From positions 1-64,000 of the forward strand of contig NZ_JARACO010000002.1 of the NCBI RefSeq assembly GCF_028765575.1: a stretch of DNA of 64,000 bases, read 5' to 3'. This stretch comes from Aliivibrio sp. S3MY1. Lineage in GTDB: Bacteria; Pseudomonadota; Gammaproteobacteria; Enterobacterales; Vibrionaceae. Position 1 is the first letter of the stretch, and each line of letters opens with the position of its first letter. The notes under the pieces are model-generated. The model ran no database searches, was not told the origin of the DNA, and saw only the letters and a list, made by a program, of their open reading frames with translations. The translations under genes and the position numbers were made by a program. Positions 35,805-43,619 of the stretch are shown piece after piece.

Positions 35805-36224
35805 TTAAAATACAACGCCAGATTGGAAAATCACGTTAGCATAAGGAGTGCATTCACCAGTGCGAACAATCGCTTTGCTTTGCTGTGTGTGTACTTTAAA
35901 TGCCTCGTGAGACACGTAAGAGACGGTAATTGACTTTCCACACAGTGCTTCTTCAGCAGCAATAAGTGTCATCAGCTCATCGTGCAGTTGTGGGCTAACG
36001 GTTTTGAACTCTTCTGCAACAATTACGCCTTCAATTTGCATTTCAGACAGTGTCGCTTTTACGGTATCAATAAAGGTTGGTATTCCCTGAACTACGGCTA
36101 AATCGATGCGTTGTGATTCTTCAAAAATCGGCAGGCCAGCATCGCAAATAGTGATTTCATCGGTATGGCCAAGCGTGGCGATTACATACGATAACTCTGC
36201 GTTTAGTAGTGTATTTTTCTTCAT
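35805..36224 (-). CDS. rbsD: RbsD, D-ribose pyranase
   Basis: Converts beta-D-ribopyranose to the furanose form that ribokinase uses. The 139-residue protein has MKKNTLLNAELSYVIATLGH, HTDEITICDAGLPI and a C-terminal TGECTPYANVIFQSGV, all typical of RbsD. It is the first gene of the operon. AAGGT precedes the ATG, and the probable RbsR operator lies 51-82 bp upstream of the start. Confidence 0.97.
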   Translation of the reverse strand: MKKNTLLNAELSYVIATLGHTDEITICDAGLPIFEESQRIDLAVVQGIPTFIDTVKATLSEMQIEGVIVAEEFKTVSPQLHDELMTLIAAEEALCGKSITVSYVSHEAFKVHTQQSKAIVRTGECTPYANVIFQSGVVF

Positions 36225-36529
36225 GAGAATACCTTTAGTTAATTAATTATGAACACATACTGCTTGTTTAATGCCCATCGAAACGTTTGCGTAAACGTTT
36301 CGATGGTGAATTTAGAGCAATAAATAGCACGTTGCACCCAGGAATGTAACTAAGTGTGATCCACGCGAAGGAATCTAATTGATGAAAGACTAAATAAGAG
36401 ATCTTAGTCAAATTTTAGTGGTAGAAGGTTAGAGGAGGAAATGGACGTTATGCTCTATGTGTTAGATAAAAATAGTGGCTTATATACAAATAAGATAGAA
36501 TACGATTAGTTGGCTAAAGGTGCATAATA
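36225..36529. other. Divergent intergenic region, rbs operon and SIR2 module
   Basis: About 305 bp hold the rbs operator (36275-36306) on the left and the presumed promoter of the SIR2-HerA-SLATT operon on the right. A half CRP-like TGTGATCC near 36354 is present, but its other half is poor. No ORF was supported. Confidence 0.4.
36275..36306. promoter_or_regulatory. Probable RbsR operator, perfect 14 bp inverted repeat
   Basis: CCATCGAAACGTTT and AAACGTTTCGATGG are perfect inverted copies separated by GCGT. Each arm contains CGAAACGTTT, the core bound by LacI-family sugar repressors, so two operator cores may overlap. Its place 51 bp before rbsD fits RbsR control of the operon. Confidence 0.85.
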
Positions 36530-37759
36530 ATGACTAATAAAATAAATTTTCTTTCTACTTTTGTTACAAGAGAGGGCGATAAAAAATCGCCAGCATCTCT
36601 TGATTTAAATGATTCTAATATTAGTGATGATCCTAATTATCAAACACTATTAAATACAATTAACAATGTATTGGATTTTGATAATTTAATCGTACTTGCG
36701 GGATCAGGAACCTCTCTTACTTTTAAATGCGCTCCGAGTATGAAAGATATCTGGAGTAAATGTAGAAATGAAGATGAAACGCTGTTTAATGAGATTTTAG
36801 ATATTGTTCGTTACGATATAGATCAATCAAAAGAAGATATAGAGTTGCTTTTGTCGTTATGTGATCAACATAAGGCGTTAGCATATGATCTTGAGAAAAA
36901 AGAAAAACTCGTTTCTTTTATAGATCAAGCAAAACAAACGATTTTAAAAGCGACTAATTTTACAGATGATGTTGAAGAAGGAGATTGGGCCGCTCATGAT
37001 AAATTTATCAGAACACTAGGGCGTAGAAGTCCAAAGCAACAACGTTTTAAATTATTTACAACTAACTACGATTTAGCGTTTGAACGTTCAGCTGCGAACA
37101 CAGGATTTGTCGTAGTAGATGGTTTTGAGTTTTCATCTCCAAGCTATTTTAATCCTGCTTGGTATCGTTATGATATTGTAGATCGTAGTGATCAATCTAA
37201 AACGTCTAGTTCGTATATTTCGAATGTATTCCATCTTTATAAAATGCATGGTTCAGTAAACTGGACCCGCGAAGGAAATGGTCGAGTTAAAAAGATTGAT
37301 TATCAAGTGAAGAATAGTGAACCAGTTTTCATTTATCCTAGTAGCTCTAAGTATCAAACCTCTTATGATTCACCGTACCTGGATATGATGGCATCGTTTT
37401 TACATTGTCTACAACAACCTAAAACAGCATTAATTTGTTTAGGCTTTGGATTCAACGATAAGCATATAAATAATGCGGTAACAATGGCTTTACGTACAAA
37501 TCCAGAATTTAATCTGTTAGTCGGAACAAAAGAACCATTTAAGAAAGGCGGTTCATTTAATACTGATATTAGAGATTTATTGGTAGCTGCAATTGATGGA
37601 GGAGACCGACGAATCTCTATTATTGATGGTGTTTTTTCTCAGTTTGCTAATTTGCTTCAAGAGCGTAGAAAGGAAACTCCTGAAGAAGCGCTATTTAAAA
37701 CCTTTGAAACACTAGCTGAAAAAATTCAAAATCGAAAGGATTCTATAGATGAGTTCTAA
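36530..37759 (+). CDS. SIR2-domain protein, predicted NADase effector
   Basis: The 409-residue protein has a SIR2_2-type domain: VLAGSGTSL near residue 56 (NAD-binding loop), TTNYDLAFE near 181 and YKMHGSVNW near 237 with the catalytic histidine, then CLGFGFNDKHIN near 304. In phage-defence proteins this fold depletes NAD+ to stop infected cells. It is cytoplasmic, with a helical C-terminus. AAGGTG precedes the ATG. Its stop overlaps the start of a HerA-type ATPase by 11 bp; SIR2-HerA pairs are established anti-phage systems. The specific activity is inferred from motifs. Confidence 0.85.
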   Translation: MTNKINFLSTFVTREGDKKSPASLDLNDSNISDDPNYQTLLNTINNVLDFDNLIVLAGSGTSLTFKCAPSMKDIWSKCRNEDETLFNEILDIVRYDIDQSKEDIELLLSLCDQHKALAYDLEKKEKLVSFIDQAKQTILKATNFTDDVEEGDWAAHDKFIRTLGRRSPKQQRFKLFTTNYDLAFERSAANTGFVVVDGFEFSSPSYFNPAWYRYDIVDRSDQSKTSSSYISNVFHLYKMHGSVNWTREGNGRVKKIDYQVKNSEPVFIYPSSSKYQTSYDSPYLDMMASFLHCLQQPKTALICLGFGFNDKHINNAVTMALRTNPEFNLLVGTKEPFKKGGSFNTDIRDLLVAAIDGGDRRISIIDGVFSQFANLLQERRKETPEEALFKTFETLAEKIQNRKDSIDEF

Positions 37760-39482
37760 TTGTTGGTTCACGCCTTTTGATTCAAATCGTCGTATCGGCA
37801 GCACTATAAATATTTCACCAACAGAAATTACGGCAAATTTGTCTGATGCCGGTTCTGGTGAAGCTAAATGGCACTTAGGGGATCGAGTTGCTGCAGGCGA
37901 AGTTAATGAATTTGTATTTATTGATTGCGGACAGACTGCTGTATTAGGACGATTAGTTAAAGTTTGGCTGGATGGAGCTGAAAGATTATCTGTTGATGCG
38001 ATATCTATGGCTAATGGTTTAAATAATCCAATAGGTATCATTCAACTTTTAACTAGTATTAATTCAGCTACAGGAAAGATCTCAAAAGGTATAACAAATC
38101 ATCCTCGTCTTGGTAGTCAAATATACTCAGCTCATCCGAAATTGATTTCGATTTTGGCTGAAGGCGATACCAAAGAAGATGACATTAAGTTAGATATTGC
38201 AGAGTTACCCAATGATTCAACGGTAAATATTACGGTTACTCCAGATAAGTTGTTTGCAAGACATTGTGCTGTTCTTGGTGCGACAGGGGGTGGTAAAAGC
38301 TACACAATGTCTAGGTTGTTACAAGAAGTACAAGATAACGGTGGTAAAGCATTATTGCTAGATCCTACAGGAGAATATGCTGATTTAGATTGTGAGACTT
38401 ATTACGTTGGTAATCATGACAAGGCAACAAATGAAAATACGGTAACATTCCCGCATTGGAAACTACCAGAGTCAGATATCGTTGCTTTTTTACGTCCGTC
38501 TGCACAGACTCAAATGCCAAAATTATCTGCTGCTATTTTAAGTCAAAAAGTAGTCATTGAGCATTGGAAAAAAAGAAGAGAGATGAACTTAACTCTTAAT
38601 GAGAGTCACTCGCTAGTTAAAGCAGATAAAGAAAAAAGGTCATATTATGGTGCTGTTAAGTTATTAGAATCGAGTTCTTCTTGTAAACGGTGGAGTTTCA
38701 AAAATTTAGCAGCTCAAATTGAGCAGGAATGTATTTGGCCAACTGGAAAGTTTAATGAAGCTCTCTTTGGTGGCTATCATGAGGGAGATCTTGGCTACTG
38801 TATAAGCTTAATTTCTCGTATAAAGTCCTACTCATCTAACACATACTTAAAGTGGCTTTTTGACCCAGAAAAGGACCATCAAGATATTCCATCTATATTA
38901 GAAAATTTTTCAAAAAATGAAGCTCCTAATAAAATATTAAGGTTGGATTTATCAGCAGTTTCTTTTGAAGCTAATGGACGTGAAATTCTAGTTAATGCTA
39001 TTGGTCGAAAGTTAATGGGTTTAGCTAGGGCTAGAGAGATTAGCCATGATAATCCGTTACTTGTTTTTATAGATGAAGCACATCAATTTTTGAATAAAAG
39101 CGTTGGAGATGAAGCGAGTACTATTAAATTAGATTCTTTCGGGAATATAGCGAAAGAAGGGCGAAAATACGGTTTGAATGTGGTTATTGCAACACAACGC
39201 CCACGTGATATTCCAGAAGATGTGTTAAGCCAGATCGGGTCGTTGATTGTACATAGACTAACAAACTTTCATGACCAAGAAGTTGTAAAAAGAGCTGTAG
39301 GGTCAATGGATCAGCGCTCAGCTTCTTTTCTACCAACATTAAGCCAAGGCGAAGCTTTGTTATTAGGAATTGATTTCCCATTCCCAATGACAGTGAAAAT
39401 GAAAACTCCAAATATTAAACCAACATCAAAAAGTGCTGAATACTCAAGTGCATGGAAAAGAAAAATATCAAATGACAAATAA
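37749..39482 (+). CDS. HerA/FtsK-type hexameric ATPase (DUF87)
   Basis: The 577-residue protein starts with a HAS-barrel-like region (residues 15-80). The RecA-type motor domain has Walker A GATGGGKS near residue 179, DPTGEY near 203, Walker B LLVFIDEAHQF near 440 and ATQRPRDIPEDVLSQ as the sensor/arginine-finger region. HerA proteins form hexamers that move on DNA; in defence they assemble with SIR2 or nuclease partners. It overlaps SIR2 by 11 bp and the SLATT-like gene by 11 bp. Confidence 0.9.
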   Translation: MSSNCWFTPFDSNRRIGSTINISPTEITANLSDAGSGEAKWHLGDRVAAGEVNEFVFIDCGQTAVLGRLVKVWLDGAERLSVDAISMANGLNNPIGIIQLLTSINSATGKISKGITNHPRLGSQIYSAHPKLISILAEGDTKEDDIKLDIAELPNDSTVNITVTPDKLFARHCAVLGATGGGKSYTMSRLLQEVQDNGGKALLLDPTGEYADLDCETYYVGNHDKATNENTVTFPHWKLPESDIVAFLRPSAQTQMPKLSAAILSQKVVIEHWKKRREMNLTLNESHSLVKADKEKRSYYGAVKLLESSSSCKRWSFKNLAAQIEQECIWPTGKFNEALFGGYHEGDLGYCISLISRIKSYSSNTYLKWLFDPEKDHQDIPSILENFSKNEAPNKILRLDLSAVSFEANGREILVNAIGRKLMGLARAREISHDNPLLVFIDEAHQFLNKSVGDEASTIKLDSFGNIAKEGRKYGLNVVIATQRPRDIPEDVLSQIGSLIVHRLTNFHDQEVVKRAVGSMDQRSASFLPTLSQGEALLLGIDFPFPMTVKMKTPNIKPTSKSAEYSSAWKRKISNDK

Positions 39483-39993
39483 TACAAATGAAGATAAAAA
39501 GTTAGTTTTAGACTCAGAAATGGCGAAAGAACTTGTTGAGCAATGGTTAGGGAAATTAAGTGCGGCACAGCAAGGGCATTATATTGAGACTGAATATTTG
39601 AATAAGGTGCATCATTGGTTAAGTGTACTTCTTATTATTCTAACAACAGGAGTTACTGCTTTTATTTTTTTTACTCCTGAGGTGAAAACGCATGAAGCTC
39701 AAATTAAGGTCTATATGGGAATTGCCAGTGCTATAGCTGCTGCGCTATCAGGTATCGTGACTTTTGGGCGTTTTGGTGAACGAGCTAATGAGCATCGAAT
39801 TACAGCTGGTCGTTATGGGAAACTACGTAGACAACTAGAATTTTTACAAGTTACTTGTCCTAATCTTCAAGATAAAGCCGAGTTTAAAGGAAAATTAAAG
39901 ACGTTACGTATTGAATGGGAATATGTGGCAGCGAATGCCCCTTTAACACCTGAAAAAGATAAGTTTTCATTTATCCGTAAGTTTTTAATATAG
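39472..39993 (+). CDS. SLATT-like two-transmembrane protein, predicted membrane effector
   Basis: The 173-residue protein has two membrane helices (about residues 52-72 and 80-102, WLSVLLIILTTGVTAFIFF and MGIASAIAAALSGIVTF), then an amphipathic helix with FGERANEHRITAGRYGKLRR and a tail ending APLTPEKDKF. This order fits SLATT domains, which are predicted pore-forming effectors in bacterial conflict systems. The start at 39472 is chosen because it overlaps the HerA stop by 11 bp, the same overlap as SIR2/HerA; an upstream start at 39433 is possible. It is the third gene of the module. Confidence 0.75.
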   Translation: MTNNTNEDKKLVLDSEMAKELVEQWLGKLSAAQQGHYIETEYLNKVHHWLSVLLIILTTGVTAFIFFTPEVKTHEAQIKVYMGIASAIAAALSGIVTFGRFGERANEHRITAGRYGKLRRQLEFLQVTCPNLQDKAEFKGKLKTLRIEWEYVAANAPLTPEKDKFSFIRKFLI

Positions 39994-40083
39994 ATAAAGA
40001 AGAATAGAAAGAGAAAGCAATAATTACCCATTTTTTACTAAACGCTCAACTTGCAAAGAGTGGATGGGATAATTATCTCTAAA

Positions 40084-40136
40084 TTGCTCTATTTTTAATC
40101 TCATGTATACTCACAATTGAAGGGGTACTATGTACC
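40084..40136 (+). promoter_or_regulatory. Promoter and GGTAC-N3-GTACC operator of the orphan antitoxin
   Basis: A TTGCTC -35 box (40084-40089) and a TATACT -10 box (40106-40111) are 16 bp apart. An inverted repeat GGTAC-TAT-GTACC follows at 40124-40136, just past the expected transcription start. GAGGTAC recurs at 40212-40218. The repeat probably is the autorepression site of the HTH protein encoded at 40223. Confidence 0.65.
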
Positions 40137-40213
40137 TCATTTTACTATCAAGAAGGATAGGGCTATTAGCCATGCAATCAAATGAAGAAGCTAGTTTCTA
40201 TATTGAAAAATGA
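40130..40213 (+). CDS. 27-codon leader ORF ahead of an orphan antitoxin
   Basis: MYLILLSRRIGLLAMQSNEE and on, ending FYIEK. It has a GAAGGGG site 4-5 bases before its ATG, lies just after a good promoter, and ends 9 bp before the antitoxin start. It does not look like a RelE/HigB toxin. It may be a degenerate toxin remnant, a leader peptide or a real small protein. Confidence 0.35.
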   Translation: MYLILLSRRIGLLAMQSNEEASFYIEK

Positions 40214-40222
40214 GGTACAACC

Positions 40223-40510
40223 ATGAGTAGTATTGCAGATGACATCATCAAATCACTAGAGCAAGCAGTTGAAATAAAAAAAGGAAATTTAGAAGGTAAC
40301 ATTACTCGTTATGAAATTGCTGACGTAAAGGCTATCCGAGAACAGTTACATGTAACGCAAAAAGAGTTGGCAATGGCAATTGATGTTAGCGTTGATACAG
40401 TGAAAAGTTGGGAGCAAGGAAGACGTAACCCGACAGGTTTAGCCAGTAAGGTACTTAACTTGTTAAGCAAAGAGCCAGAGTTGTATTCTAAATTTTCGGA
40501 TCAAGTGTAG
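40223..40510 (+). CDS. NadS/HigA-like Xre-family antitoxin, no toxin gene seen
   Basis: The 95-residue protein has the layout of NadS/HigA antitoxins: SLEQAVEIKKGNLEG near the start, then the Xre helix-turn-helix VKAIREQLHVTQKELAMAID and VSVDTVKSWEQGRRNPTG. Such genes normally follow a RelE/HigB toxin gene, but only a 27-codon ORF lies upstream and a hairpin downstream. It may therefore be an orphan regulator, perhaps guarding the neighbouring SIR2-HerA-SLATT genes. A GAGGT site precedes the ATG. Confidence 0.85.
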   Translation: MSSIADDIIKSLEQAVEIKKGNLEGNITRYEIADVKAIREQLHVTQKELAMAIDVSVDTVKSWEQGRRNPTGLASKVLNLLSKEPELYSKFSDQV

Positions 40511-40548
40511 AGTCTGAAAAATACGCCAAGAATCAGCTCATTATCTAG

Positions 40549-40569
40549 CCGTCAGCTTCTTATTGACGG
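40549..40569 (+). terminator. Weak hairpin after the orphan antitoxin
   Basis: CCGTCA pairs with TGACGG around a 9-base loop, followed by an AT-rich stretch. It may end the antitoxin transcript. Confidence 0.4.
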
Positions 40570-40762
40570 TTAATTATTACTATTTAATCAACATATAATT
40601 GGCTTTGGTTACGCTTCGATGATGGGTGAAAAAGATATTGCCTTTAAATGTGTCGCCTTTAGGAACTAAAACATCAATTAAATATCGAATGACTACTTAT
40701 ACATCAGTATAACGAATAGATTGGCGTTTATTATTTTAGATATTAAATATTGAGGTTGAATA

Positions 40763-41470
40763 ATGCGTGTAACCAATTGTCTTTATTTAGGTTTTGTTTT
40801 ATGTAATGCACCCTCAGCCATGGCTGAGTTAGAGACGACGGTGGTCGTTAAGGGAGATAAGTTCATCTATGAAGGGGATATCTCTGGTGATGCGAATGAA
40901 ACACTGTTGTCGTTATATAAAAATAATGAGCAGATCAAAACATTAGAAATTAAGAGTTATGGTGGAGAAATTAACCTTGGGATGGATCTCGGTGAGTTTG
41001 TTTATAAAAATAACTTAACCGTTGAAGTGAACGAGTATTGTTTTTCATCATGCGCAAATTATGTATTTCCAAGCGGAAAAAGAAAATTAATAAGTAACCG
41101 TGCTGTTATTGGTTTTCATGGTGGGGCAAGCAGTACCGAGTTTGATGATAGTGAGTTCGAAAAAGAGTTAGCTAGTGTATCCATTGAGCAACGTGAAGCG
41201 ACATTAAATGAAATGGCTGAGTATATGAAGAACTCAGTAAAACGTGAAGATGCTTTTTATTCCATGATTGAGGTTGATCAGAGAATCACAACATTAGGTC
41301 AAAGTGATGATTTCTCTCAGTTTGAAGAAGATTATGATGGCTGGTACTACTCAATATCTGCTTTACATAAATTAGGTGTTGATAACGTCTTTTTGATTGA
41401 TCCCCCAGTGGAATATAAACCAATCAGAAGTGATTTAATGCTTTTTGAAATTGATGCTGATAAATTTTAA
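40763..41470 (+). CDS. Periplasmic ClpP/crotonase-fold protein
   Basis: The 235-residue precursor has a signal peptide ending near PSAMAELE. The mature part has a ClpP-like core: LEIKSYGGEINLGMDLGEF near residue 60, then CFSSCANYVFPSGKRK near 95, where a serine is placed as the nucleophile, and AVIGFHGG near 116, with the likely catalytic histidine. Such secreted ClpP-like proteins are known but poorly studied. Whether it is a protease is not proven. It stands alone; GAGG precedes the ATG. Confidence 0.75.
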   Translation: MRVTNCLYLGFVLCNAPSAMAELETTVVVKGDKFIYEGDISGDANETLLSLYKNNEQIKTLEIKSYGGEINLGMDLGEFVYKNNLTVEVNEYCFSSCANYVFPSGKRKLISNRAVIGFHGGASSTEFDDSEFEKELASVSIEQREATLNEMAEYMKNSVKREDAFYSMIEVDQRITTLGQSDDFSQFEEDYDGWYYSISALHKLGVDNVFLIDPPVEYKPIRSDLMLFEIDADKF

Positions 41471-41572
41471 CACATCAAGTAATGGGGATTATTTGGTGTA
41501 TTAAGCATAGGTATTTATAATGCTTTTTTATGTTAGATAATATCTAGTTTTCTATCAAAGAGAGACTCAATT

Positions 41573-42205
41573 ATGAACAATTATTTTGAAAGTCCATTTG
41601 TTGGTAAATCATTAAAAGAACAAGTAACTAACCCGAATATTATCGTTGGTGAGCACAGTTACTATTCTGGTTATTACCATAATCACAGCTTTGATGATTG
41701 TGCTCGCTATTTACTGCCAGATAGAACGGACATTGATAAGCTAATTATTGGTAGTTATTGCTCTATTGGGTCGGGAGCGGTTTTTATGATGGCAGGAAAC
41801 CAAGGGCATCAACATAAATGGGTAAGCTCCTTTCCATTTTTCTATCAAGATAACGATAATTTTACTGATGCCAAAGATGGCTTTGAGCGTGCTGGTGATA
41901 CCGTTATTGGCAATGATGTATGGATTGGTACAGAAGCAATGATCATGAGTGGCGTCACTGTGGGTGATGGGGCAATCATTGCAAGTCGTGCTGTAGTGAC
42001 GAAAGATGTAGAACCATACTCCATTGTGGGTTCAAACCCTGCACAGCATATCCGCTTTCGTTTTACAGAGACAGAGATTGCTCAACTAGTAGAAATGAAG
42101 TGGTGGCAGTGGAGTGATGAGAAAATTAAGGGTGCAATGGACTTACTGTGTTCGTCAGATATCTCTGGTTTGTACTTATATTGGAAAAACAGTAAAAAAT
42201 TATAG
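41573..42205 (+). CDS. CatB/Vat-family O-acetyltransferase
   Basis: The 210-residue protein is a left-handed beta-helix acetyltransferase of the xenobiotic type. Hexapeptide repeats run through [20 protein letters not shown] and [20 protein letters not shown]; the histidine in GNQGHQHKW is the likely catalytic one. CatB and Vat enzymes acetylate chloramphenicol or streptogramins. The chromosomal setting suggests an intrinsic gene whose natural substrate is unknown. Confidence 0.9.
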   Translation: MNNYFESPFVGKSLKEQVTNPNIIVGEHSYYSGYYHNHSFDDCARYLLPDRTDIDKLIIGSYCSIGSGAVFMMAGNQGHQHKWVSSFPFFYQDNDNFTDAKDGFERAGDTVIGNDVWIGTEAMIMSGVTVGDGAIIASRAVVTKDVEPYSIVGSNPAQHIRFRFTETEIAQLVEMKWWQWSDEKIKGAMDLLCSSDISGLYLYWKNSKKL

Positions 42206-42277
42206 TCATCGGTGAGTCTAATATAATAGTTAGAAGCAATCTAAATTCACTATGGTGAAAATAATAAATAAAATTGA

Positions 42278-42311
42278 ATGCCAAGTTGTAACTACGACTT
42301 GGCATTTTTTT
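42278..42311 (+). terminator. Terminator after the acetyltransferase
   Basis: ATGCCAAGT pairs with ACTTGGCAT, followed by seven T residues: a strong rho-independent terminator. Confidence 0.88.
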
Positions 42312-42414
42312 GCATCGAATTCATTCCAACTGTAATTATTAGTACTCAAACTAATATTTTCGTTTAACAGCCATCTTTGGTACAATCTCGCGCTTGTTTT
42401 TGATGGAAGATTAA

Positions 42415-43446
42415 ATGAAATTATTATATTGGTTAGATGAGTGGTTAACCAACTCACGTTTAGAGCAACAAGCACAGTTACCAATGTCTGGCGGAGACTT
42501 GCTAGACAATGTGTATGTTAAATATAACTTTGTTGATGTGAACAAGCCGCTATTATTCACTTTTTCACCAGCTGGGACTAACGTACAAGAGCAAGATCTG
42601 AATGAAGATTTTGCGCCTTGGGGTTACTACTTAGCGCAAAAACAAAAAGTAAATGTTATCTCTTTTCAACACTTAGGAAAAAGTAATTGGTTTCGTAGCC
42701 GTAATCTAATTTTCTTTTTAGAACAATTAGCTACGCTACTAGAACCTTTTAGTTATCGCTTAGGTTATGGCCTAAGTCGCGGTGGCTTTGCTGTTGGTGC
42801 TTTTGCAAATTTATTGCAGCTTGATCAAGTATTACTGTTTCATCCAGTGAGCACTAAAAACCAAAAAACAGCCCCTTGGGATGATAGATCTAGTACCGAA
42901 ATTGCACAGCAGTTTGATTGGGAAGGGGACTATCACGATCTCGATTTAGGTAAAGCGAAAGGGTATATCATTTATGATCCAACCAATCGTATTGACCGTT
43001 TGCATGCGAAACGTTATCCAGAACTGACCCATTTACGAGTTTTTGGTATGGGGCATGGAACTCATGCTACGTACTTGAATAAATTTGGCTTTTATAAGCA
43101 AGTAGCAGTAGATTTCATTCGTAATCAACAGATTGATATTACACAATTCCGTCAACAAACGAGAACATTGCGTTTTAAAGAAGATTATTACACTCGCCTT
43201 AGTAAAGTGAATGCGAGCTCTGAGCACCGTTTAGGCTTACTAAGCAAAGCACACAATATTTTGATTGATGAGAAAGAGGCGCATGTGCAAGAACATCAAG
43301 CACAAATTAATGTGCAGCCACTGATTGATATTGCACTTAGACATCAAGATGATCACCCTAAAGATGCGATCAAATTGTTGGAAATGGCTCAGCAATTAGT
43401 GCCAAATGATCCTTTAGTTGAGCATAAACTTAGGCAGCTACTTTAA
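42415..43446 (+). CDS. Alpha/beta-hydrolase-like protein of unknown function
   Basis: The 343-residue protein has LLFTFSPAGTN near residue 45, a likely nucleophile elbow GYGLSRGGFAVGAF near 119, and a C-terminal GMGHGTHATYL with the expected histidine. This matches alpha/beta hydrolases, although the order of the acid residue is not certain. The last 60 residues (IDIALRHQDDHPKDAIKLLE and on) look like a helical repeat. Such proteins are sometimes linked to surface polysaccharide genes, but none lie nearby. Strong terminators or gaps flank it, so it is monocistronic. Confidence 0.7.
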   Translation: MKLLYWLDEWLTNSRLEQQAQLPMSGGDLLDNVYVKYNFVDVNKPLLFTFSPAGTNVQEQDLNEDFAPWGYYLAQKQKVNVISFQHLGKSNWFRSRNLIFFLEQLATLLEPFSYRLGYGLSRGGFAVGAFANLLQLDQVLLFHPVSTKNQKTAPWDDRSSTEIAQQFDWEGDYHDLDLGKAKGYIIYDPTNRIDRLHAKRYPELTHLRVFGMGHGTHATYLNKFGFYKQVAVDFIRNQQIDITQFRQQTRTLRFKEDYYTRLSKVNASSEHRLGLLSKAHNILIDEKEAHVQEHQAQINVQPLIDIALRHQDDHPKDAIKLLEMAQQLVPNDPLVEHKLRQLL

Positions 43447-43619
43447 GCCTACTTTATTGTCTGATTATCTAAACGCCCCGTTTTAAATGGGGCGTTGTTG
43501 TATTCAGCGTACTATTTATTATTAATTGAGAGTGCCGTAGGGCTGATTTAATTCACTTTAAAAAGCAAAAATAGGATAAAATAGTCGGCTATTATTTTAG
43601 CTTTGAGCCATTTATATTC

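Noticed and set aside
36345-36375. CRP site in the rbs promoter region
   Set aside because: TGTGATCC matches one half only; the second half is too poor to claim.
40020-40222. A RelE/HigB toxin gene ahead of the NadS-like antitoxin
   Set aside because: Only a 27-codon ORF is present and it does not resemble these toxins.
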